From: an uncultured Clostridia bacterium
GTDB taxonomy: Bacteria > Bacillota > Clostridia > Oscillospirales > CAG-272
Direction: 5' to 3'
Length of the DNA: 51,679 nt
Assembly: GCA_945929845.1 (NCBI GenBank)
Contig: CAMEON010000008.1
Span: 1-51,679 of the forward strand
The translations under genes and the position numbers were made by a program. The notes under the pieces are model-generated. The model worked only from the letters and a program-made list of their open reading frames with translations. It ran no database searches and was not told the DNA's origin. Of this stretch, positions 46,539 through 51,679 are shown in pieces. Position 1 is the first letter of the stretch. Each line of letters starts with the position of its first letter.

Positions 46539-46934
46539 GTGGAAACAAGCAGATTCTGCGCACTGGGTATGGTCTGCCTTGTGGCGTTGGTGGTGATCCG
46601 TCACTGGAAGCCGGAGTGGGCAGCCCTGCTTCGCATGGCCTCCACCGTGGTTTTTTTCGGTATCATTCTGTCTGTGGCGGCGGAACTGTTGTCGGCTGTC
46701 AGCGGGCTGTGCGGCGATACCCTGCCCGAGGCGCAATGGTCCATTCTGCTCAAGGCGCTGGGCATCGCCTTTCTCACCGAGCTGACAGCCGGCATTTGCC
46801 GGGACAGCGGAGAGGCCACGCTGGCCACCTGGGTAGAAACAGCCGGTAAGCTGGAGATCCTGATCCTGGCGCTTCCGCTGATCCGGTCTGTGATCTCCCT
46901 TGTGGGGGCGTTGATCTCGGGTGCCGGTTCTTGA
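46539..46934 (+). CDS. spoIIIAD: Stage III sporulation protein SpoIIIAD
   Basis: Protein of 131 aa with four membrane helices (VVIRHWKPEWAALLRMAS, ALGIAFLTELTAGICRDSGEATLA). It starts with GTG two bases after the spoIIIAC stop, without an independent ribosome site, so it is probably translationally coupled. Confidence 0.93.
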   Translation: METSRFCALGMVCLVALVVIRHWKPEWAALLRMASTVVFFGIILSVAAELLSAVSGLCGDTLPEAQWSILLKALGIAFLTELTAGICRDSGEATLATWVETAGKLEILILALPLIRSVISLVGALISGAGS

Positions 46935-46996
46935 CATGGCTGTTGAAAAATGCAAGGCGAAAACAGATTCAGAAGCGGAAAAGGAGGGTGACAGCG

Positions 46997-48241
46997 GTGA
47001 GGCCCCACTCTGAACCACAGACAATCGGTCGGCGGATAGCCCTCAAGGTCATTCGGACGGCTGGCGTGCTCCTGTTCCTCCTGCACGCCCTCCCTGCCCT
47101 CTTTACCCTTTCAGTCGGGGCGGAAGAAGGGCAGGCCGTAAACGGCGGTGCGGATGCCGTCATTCAGGCGGCTGAAGAAAATATCACCATGCCGGATGCC
47201 TACACCGCTCTGCCGGAGGCACTGCCGGATGGGATGGCAGAGCTTCTTCCGGACGGGCTGTTCTCCAACGACCCGGATCAGGCACTGTCGGCAGTGGGAG
47301 AGCTGACCAGCCTGCCTGTCATGGTGAGTACCCTGCTCTCTGCCATCGGCCTTCGGCTGGGGGACGGTCTGACCCTTTTAGGCCTTCTGGTTGGTATGAT
47401 CCTGCTGGCCGCCGTCTTCCGAACGGTCAAGGAATCCGTAGGCGGGCAGAGCGGCAGGCTGTTCGGTTTCTGTATGAAGCTTTGTCTGTACGGAGCCACC
47501 GTGGAGCTGACCGTAGGCATGATAGACACAGTGACCGCTTACTTTGACCAGCTCACCACACTGACCGCCTGGCTTTTGCCTGTCATGGGTACGCTCTTTG
47601 CCCTGGGCGGGAATGTGACGCAAGCGGCTGTCAGTGAGGGGATTCTGTTGACACATCTTTCAGCGATTCAGTATATCAGTGCCGCCGTCACGCCGCCGGT
47701 GTGCGGGCTTTGCATGGCTCTGTCCCTGCTGGACGGGCTGAATCTTCAGATGCGCCTGTCCGCCCTGACAGGCTGGATCAAGAAGACTTACACAGCCTTC
47801 CTTGGCCTTGTCATGTTTCTTTTGTCAGCGGCACTGGGCAGTCAGACCATCCTTTCCGCCCGAGCCGACTCCCTGCGCATGAAGGGCATCAAGTACGCCG
47901 TTGGCTCCATGCTCCCGGTGGTAGGCGGAGCGGTGTCCGGCACGCTGGGAACTGTGGCGGCTGGCATATCCACCCTGCGCTCGGCGTGCGGTGTGTGCGG
48001 AATCATTCTGATCGCCCTGCTTCTCCTGCCTGCACTGGTGCAACTGCTTCTGATGAAACAGGTGATATATCTGTCCGCTGTGATAGCCAATTTTCTCAAC
48101 TGCGATGGGGAAGCACACCTGCTGGACGAGATCGCCGGTCTATACGGTTACTTGGCGGCGGCGGTCAGCATCTGCTCCGTCATCACCGTGCTGGCCCTTG
48201 GCATCCTGGCCGGCGGGAGTCTGGCCTTGGCCAACGCATGA
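46997..48241 (+). CDS. spoIIIAE: Stage III sporulation protein SpoIIIAE
   Basis: Protein of 414 aa with a signal-like first helix and about eight further membrane helices. GTG 46997 is chosen because AAGGAGGG (46981-46988) lies 8 bases upstream. The frame could also open from a TTG at 46931. PVMGTLFALGGN, PPVCGLCMALSLLDGL, GWIKKTYTAFLGLVMFLLS and GIKYAVGSMLPVVGGAVSGTLGTV are family-conserved. It is a core membrane part of the channel. Confidence 0.93.
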   Translation: MRPHSEPQTIGRRIALKVIRTAGVLLFLLHALPALFTLSVGAEEGQAVNGGADAVIQAAEENITMPDAYTALPEALPDGMAELLPDGLFSNDPDQALSAVGELTSLPVMVSTLLSAIGLRLGDGLTLLGLLVGMILLAAVFRTVKESVGGQSGRLFGFCMKLCLYGATVELTVGMIDTVTAYFDQLTTLTAWLLPVMGTLFALGGNVTQAAVSEGILLTHLSAIQYISAAVTPPVCGLCMALSLLDGLNLQMRLSALTGWIKKTYTAFLGLVMFLLSAALGSQTILSARADSLRMKGIKYAVGSMLPVVGGAVSGTLGTVAAGISTLRSACGVCGIILIALLLLPALVQLLLMKQVIYLSAVIANFLNCDGEAHLLDEIAGLYGYLAAAVSICSVITVLALGILAGGSLALANA

Positions 48242-48264
48242 CCCATGATCCGGAGGCACACACC

Positions 48265-48822
48265 ATGAACCTTCTGTTTCCGCTCCTTCTGACTGCCCTG
48301 GCCGCCGCCGTGCTGGAGTTCCTGCTCCCAGGCGGAGACGGCTCCGGCTCCAGAATGCAGGGGCCGATCCGTACCGTGGTCGGTCTGTGTATCCTGGTCG
48401 CCTTGATCTCCCCTGTCCGGGAAGGTATCTCCCTTCTCCGACACCTCGCAGTCAGCGACGCCACCCAACTGACAGAACAGCTTCAATCCTCCTACCCTGG
48501 CATCATTCAATCGACCCGGGGAACCGAGGGGTATGCCGATGATCTGGCAGAATCCCTGGCCGCCACCGGGAATGCAACGGTGGAGGACTGGGTCAGGGAA
48601 GCCCTCCTTTCTCAGTTCGGCATCCCGGCGGAACAATGTGCAGTGAAGGCGGAGGTGGCTGTGACGATCCCTGCCGATCCGGCATCCGGTGAGACTGCAT
48701 CCGCCCGGATCACCGGTGTCTGGATTACCTTTTACGGTTCCTCCATTCTGAAGAATCCCCACACCGTGGAAGAGTGGTTCGGTAGCCAGCTCGGCTGTCC
48801 CTGCTATGTGTCCATCGGCTGA
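48265..48822 (+). CDS. spoIIIAF: Stage III sporulation protein SpoIIIAF
   Basis: Protein of 185 aa. Two N-terminal helices (about 1-20 and 35-52) precede a ring-building-motif-type alpha/beta domain. GGAGG at 48252-48256 points to ATG 48265. An upstream ATG at 48238 overlaps the spoIIIAE stop as ATGA. FLLPGGDGSGSRMQGPIRTVVGLCILVALISP is typical of the family. Confidence 0.9.
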   Translation: MNLLFPLLLTALAAAVLEFLLPGGDGSGSRMQGPIRTVVGLCILVALISPVREGISLLRHLAVSDATQLTEQLQSSYPGIIQSTRGTEGYADDLAESLAATGNATVEDWVREALLSQFGIPAEQCAVKAEVAVTIPADPASGETASARITGVWITFYGSSILKNPHTVEEWFGSQLGCPCYVSIG

Positions 48823-48892
48823 GGCGGACATGGTCTGTGCGCTTTTCCGGATGGTGAGAACATAAACCCTGTATTGAAAGGAGTTTTTGACC

Positions 48893-49450
48893 ATGACGGT
48901 GCAACCCTACGACGCAACCCCTGCGTCCCGGGCAGTCAGATCCCTAAAAAAGGTGGGATTGCCCGCCCTTTTGTGTGGGATCGTCGGCGTGGTGCTCATT
49001 CTGTGGGGGAGCCATATCCTTCCTGGGAATAACAGCCAGGTCACCGGCACCGATAACGACAATACCTCCGGTATGTCACCGGGAGCTGCTTATGAGGTCA
49101 GCGTGGAGACCTACCGACAGGCACTGGAGGACAGGATGGCCGCCATCTGCACACAGGTGTCCGGTGCCGGGGAGGTGCAGGTCATTGTCAGTTTGCAGGG
49201 TGGGTTTGAATATGTGTACGCCTATGACGAAAAAGTCAGTGCCGCCGGAACCAGTCGGGTGTATGTGACGATTGGCTCCGGATCCTCCCAGCGGCTGGTC
49301 TTTCTGACAGAGAAGGCCCCCGCCATCACCGGCATCGGCGTAGTCTGCACCGGCGGAAACGACCCTACAGTCCGGCAGGAGATCACTTCCCTTCTCTCCG
49401 CCGCCTTCGGCATAGGGACAAACAAGATCTATGTCACCGGGCGGGGATAA
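48893..49450 (+). CDS. spoIIIAG: Stage III sporulation protein SpoIIIAG
   Basis: Protein of 185 aa, one of the ring-forming channel proteins. A single helix at about 22-42, a linker, then the ring domain with YVYAYDEKV, VFLTEKAPAITGIGVVCTGG and LLSAAFGIGTNKIYVT near the end. AAAGGAG precedes ATG 48893. The spoIIIAG ring is thought to span the space between the two forespore membranes. Confidence 0.92.
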   Translation: MTVQPYDATPASRAVRSLKKVGLPALLCGIVGVVLILWGSHILPGNNSQVTGTDNDNTSGMSPGAAYEVSVETYRQALEDRMAAICTQVSGAGEVQVIVSLQGGFEYVYAYDEKVSAAGTSRVYVTIGSGSSQRLVFLTEKAPAITGIGVVCTGGNDPTVRQEITSLLSAAFGIGTNKIYVTGRG

Positions 49451-49552
49451 GTGTTTGGCAGGCATATGGATGGTTGTACAGACAGAAAAACGAGTCTGCC
49501 TGCGCACGGTCATCAAAGTTTGAAAATTTTTTCTGTCTTGCGCACCTGCACG

Positions 49553-49582
49553 GTCATACCGGCTGTTTCGGACGCATAGGAT
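49553..49582 (+). promoter_or_regulatory. Possible internal sigma-E-like promoter before spoIIIAH
   Basis: CATACC (49555-49560), 14 bases, CATAGGAT (49575-49582) sits in the 166-base spoIIIAG-spoIIIAH gap, the same layout as the main promoter but a poorer match. A GCACGGTCAT motif occurs twice in this gap. An internal promoter is known in the Bacillus operon, further upstream. Confidence 0.3.
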
Positions 49583-49616
49583 GTGGTGTAACCAAATTTG
49601 ATCGGAGGTCATACAT

Positions 49617-50216
49617 ATGAATGTGCAGAACGGATGGGAAAAGGTAAAGCGGTTCTTTGAGAGGATCGGGAAGCGCAATCTGATCATTGCCGGGGCCGTG
49701 GTGCTGATCGGTGTAGCGGTGGCACTCAACTGGGTGTTCTTCTCCAGGAACGACGACAAGGACGGCTATGATTACAGCGCCAGTGCCGGTATGTCCACCA
49801 ACTACGGAACCAGCAAGACTACCACAGCACTGGGTGAGGAGACCAGTGCGGCCCCCTCCAGCTCGGACGCTTACTTCTCCTCGGTAGAAGTCAGCCGCCA
49901 GCGTGCCCGGGACGAGGCACTGGAAGTGCTGAATGCTGTGGTGGAAAATGACAAGGCCACCGAGGATGTCAAGGCAGAGGCTATGCGTGAGATGCAAGCT
50001 CTGGCCAAGGAGATGGAGCAGGAGGCCAACATTGAGTCCATCCTCATGAGCAAGGGTTTTGCCCAATGTGTGGCCGTTGTCAGCGGAGACAGTGCCAATA
50101 TCGTGGTCAAGAATGACGGAGCCCTCCAGGCCGCTCAACTGGCTCAGATCAACGCTGTGGTCTACGAGCAGACCGGCATCCTGCCCGCCAACATCACCAT
50201 AGTGCAGAAGGATTGA
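49617..50216 (+). CDS. spoIIIAH: Stage III sporulation protein SpoIIIAH
   Basis: Protein of 199 aa. A short cytosolic start and one helix (22-43) precede a Ser/Thr-rich linker and the ring-forming domain at about 85-199 (YFSSVEVSRQRARDEALEVLN, FAQCVAVVSGDSANIVVK, NITIVQKD). In Bacillus it binds forespore SpoIIQ across the intermembrane space. GGAGG upstream supports the start. No terminator is evident before the tRNA promoter. Confidence 0.94.
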   Translation: MNVQNGWEKVKRFFERIGKRNLIIAGAVVLIGVAVALNWVFFSRNDDKDGYDYSASAGMSTNYGTSKTTTALGEETSAAPSSSDAYFSSVEVSRQRARDEALEVLNAVVENDKATEDVKAEAMREMQALAKEMEQEANIESILMSKGFAQCVAVVSGDSANIVVKNDGALQAAQLAQINAVVYEQTGILPANITIVQKD

Positions 50217-50234
50217 TAATTTTCAGGTGAAGAC

Positions 50235-50263
50235 TTGACAAAAAGCCGCCGGAGTGGTATAAT
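50235..50263 (+). promoter_or_regulatory. Consensus sigma-A promoter, tRNA-type
   Basis: TTGACA (50235-50240), 17-base spacer, TATAAT (50258-50263), an exact consensus match. It reads into the tRNA-Ser fragment and the intact tRNA. I see no second promoter close to the intact gene. Confidence 0.85.
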
Positions 50264-50317
50264 GTACCTGCGACAGGGTCATATGCCACCCCGGCTTCTT
50301 GCCTTGTCTGACTCTAC

Positions 50318-50358
50318 GGAGGGATATCGAAGCGGTCATAACGAGGCGGTCTTGAAAA
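50318..50358 (+). pseudogene. Truncated 5' half of tRNA-Ser
   Basis: Bases 50325-50358 are identical to 50517-50550 of the intact tRNA-Ser over 34 bases, ending in the anticodon loop. The preceding 7 bases differ slightly (GGAGGGA against GGAGAGG). No variable arm, T arm or acceptor 3' strand follows; a TTTGCGA/TCGCAAA hairpin takes their place. It cannot give a normal tRNA. Confidence 0.85.
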
Positions 50359-50509
50359 TTTGCGAGCATAGCGGTCGCAAAAATGCAGAAAAGCCTTGTA
50401 AACACTGACTTTTCGGGCACTCCGAAAGCATCACAAAAGCGCATTTCTAAAAGAATTTCTAAAACAATTGAATATCTGATGATTTCCGTCGAAAGACAGT
50501 TTCATATAT

Positions 50510-50598
50510 GGAGAGGTATCGAAGCGGTCATAACGAGGCGGTCTTGAAAACCGTTTGGGGGCAACCCCACAAGGGTTCGAATCCCTTCCTCTCCGCCA
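50510..50598 (+). tRNA. tRNA-Ser (anticodon UGA)
   Basis: The acceptor stem GGAGAGG (50510-50516) pairs with CCTCTCC (50588-50594), then discriminator G and an encoded CCA. The anticodon arm CGGTC-TTGAAAA-CCG carries TGA. A long variable arm (TTTGGGGGCAACCCCACAA region) marks it as a class II tRNA-Ser. GGTTCGAATCC is the T arm. A terminator follows at once. Confidence 0.95.
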
Positions 50599-50600
50599 TA

Positions 50601-50624
50601 AGCCCCGATTTTTCGGGGCTTTTT
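50601..50624 (+). terminator. Terminator after tRNA-Ser
   Basis: AGCCCCGA pairs with TCGGGGCT over a 4-base loop, followed by TTTT. Confidence 0.9.
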
Positions 50625-50642
50625 CGACAAAAGGAGGTCACC

Positions 50643-51509
50643 ATGCTACTATTAGATAATTTGATAAAAAGATTTTCTGCAACAACTAAAAATTTTCCTG
50701 CCTCTCAAGTATTAGAGAGTGCGATTGCCAAAGCTCATGCGGATATGTCAAGACGTGCAAATGGTCATACCCCAAAAATACAAGAAGAAAGCATAGCTTG
50801 GTTAAGCAATAGATTTGTAAAAAAATCTCCATTTAATTGTGTCAACCAGTCCGATTTTGATAAATGGCATAAGGAAACGTGCGACCAATATTGTCAACAC
50901 ATGAACTCCAAAGGATTTTCTTTTACAATGACCTGCGGACGTGCACAGAAAGTCTTAAATATGACTTTTAAGTATTTATACTGCACGGTTGCATACCAAA
51001 ATGATGTAGAAAAAATTCTCCCCTTTTTACATATGACTTTAGATGGATACACCTTGCGTTGGTACAAAGAGGTCGTTATCAAATATAACAACTGTAATCT
51101 TTCAAAAGGACTTTCAAAATTAAGAGTAGGCGATGTTTCCGATTGGAGTAAAATGAACCAAGTCGGCAAACATCAATACATAGATATTCAGAATCGTATA
51201 AGAGAATATTTAAAAAATAATAATTATTATCAGTACTCTATTAATACTGCAATTATCGATGAGGAGATTCTAGAGAAACAAAAGGGAAATACCATAAATG
51301 TTAATGTACAGTTTGATCCACAAAGAAAATGCCCTTTCTATGCAGAATTTATTGTGTGGGAAGGCGAAATAGTTCGATCTAAAGTAGAGAATTTATTTAA
51401 CGGATTAAATGGAATATATAAAACATGGTCCGATGATAAGTGGGCTGTGAATAACGAAATCAAATCAGAGTTGGAATCAAAATTAAATAGGGTTTTAAGT
51501 AATATTTAG
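50643..51509 (+). CDS. Uncharacterised AT-rich orphan gene
   Basis: Protein of 288 aa that I do not recognise. It is Lys/Asn/Tyr-rich with no signal peptide or membrane helix. A central segment GRAQKVLNMTFKYLYC and paired Trp/Lys-rich stretches stand out. No catalytic motif is obvious. AAAGGAGG at about 50630-50637 supports the start. Base use is strikingly AT-rich compared with every neighbour, and it sits right behind a tRNA gene with a duplicated fragment, so horizontal gain is likely. A role in defence or genome-island maintenance is possible but unsupported. Confidence 0.8.
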   Translation: MLLLDNLIKRFSATTKNFPASQVLESAIAKAHADMSRRANGHTPKIQEESIAWLSNRFVKKSPFNCVNQSDFDKWHKETCDQYCQHMNSKGFSFTMTCGRAQKVLNMTFKYLYCTVAYQNDVEKILPFLHMTLDGYTLRWYKEVVIKYNNCNLSKGLSKLRVGDVSDWSKMNQVGKHQYIDIQNRIREYLKNNNYYQYSINTAIIDEEILEKQKGNTINVNVQFDPQRKCPFYAEFIVWEGEIVRSKVENLFNGLNGIYKTWSDDKWAVNNEIKSELESKLNRVLSNI

Positions 51510-51545
51510 ACTTTTTCTTTTAATATTATCGTTTTTATAGTATTG

Positions 51546-51590
51546 AAAAGGCACAGCCCAACCTTTATGGCAGGGCTGTGCCTTTTCTTA
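51546..51590. terminator. Bidirectional terminator
   Basis: A perfect 14-base stem (AAAAGGCACAGCCC with GGGCTGTGCCTTTT, 51546-51559 and 51573-51586) lies between two converging genes and has T-rich tracts on both strands. Confidence 0.88.
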
Positions 51591-51679
51591 TTCCTTATTT
51601 GAGAACATCAGGATCGTATTCATATGCCACGCGGATTTGTTGACGATCCCGAAGGCGATGTCGCTGACGAGGAAGTCGA
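51588..51679 (-). CDS. 3' end of a minus-strand gene cut by the window edge
   Basis: The minus strand is open from the window edge to TAA at 51588-51590, ending in FGIVNKSAWHMNTILMFSNKE. Only about 30 codons are visible, and I cannot name the product. The GC-richer codon use matches the host rather than the AT-rich neighbour. Confidence 0.5.
   Translation of the reverse strand, partial: DFLVSDIAFGIVNKSAWHMNTILMFSNKE

Noticed and set aside
50318..50358. A second functional tRNA-Ser
   Set aside because: It stops in the anticodon loop and has no variable arm, T arm or 3' acceptor strand.

Overview
The window looks like a chromosomal segment of a spore-forming, low-GC-phylum but fairly GC-rich Clostridia member, most likely a gut Oscillospirales/Ruminococcaceae relative. 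The evidence is a PolC-type replicase, the sporulation factor sigma-G, a complete spoIIIAA-AH operon, small Firmicutes-specific families (DUF951, DUF1385, DUF4364), carbohydrate-active enzymes, and sigma-A promoters close to TTGACA-17-TATAAT. No species name can be supported from the sequence alone.

Layout, left to right. 1-56 is the end of a small inverted-repeat element, followed by a secreted, membrane-anchored surface protein (79-1110). 1357-3878 is a ferrous iron uptake pair (feoA-feoB), then a flavodoxin-like gene. 4691-8039 is a divergent carbohydrate pair (sugar isomerase-like TIM barrel and GH78-like rhamnosidase) with back-to-back consensus promoters. A CPBP membrane protease and tadA form a minus-strand pair (8110-9802). 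Plus-strand DUF951 and YfhO genes precede ruvAB (10123-15503).

From 30707 down to 15570 the minus strand is one long gene train: pyrH, frr, uppS, cdsA, dxr, rseP, ispG, polC, a DUF1643 gene and a very large lipoprotein with a glycosidase-like domain. It joins pyrimidine nucleotide supply, ribosome recycling, isoprenoid and phospholipid precursor synthesis, intramembrane proteolysis and DNA replication. The rpsB-tsf genes that commonly precede pyrH are absent. A GH43-like propeller protein, a glycine-rich membrane-tailed protein, sigG, nagB, a DUF1385 gene and two fused ATPase/permease ABC transporters (35978-41322) follow, all on the minus strand. A 163-bp MITE-like element (41426-41588) separates the ABC operon from a DUF4364 regulator gene and divergent hom.

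44634-50216 is the spoIIIA operon, the channel complex between mother cell and forespore that supports late sigma-G activity. A sigma-E-like promoter precedes it, and sigG itself has a sigma-G-like promoter. Right of it are a strong tRNA-type promoter, a truncated 5' half of tRNA-Ser, an intact tRNA-Ser(UGA), and an AT-rich orphan gene that looks horizontally acquired. The last 90 bases hold the 3' end of another minus-strand gene.

Most of the window is ordinary core genome. The non-routine signals are the MITE-like element and its second copy, the 34-bp tRNA-Ser repeat with the foreign gene beside it, the Cys/His-rich insert in FeoB, an AT-rich perfect inverted repeat at the feoB stop, and several promoter-proximal inverted repeats. 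I did not find a clear new multi-gene system, CRISPR array, transposase or prophage.
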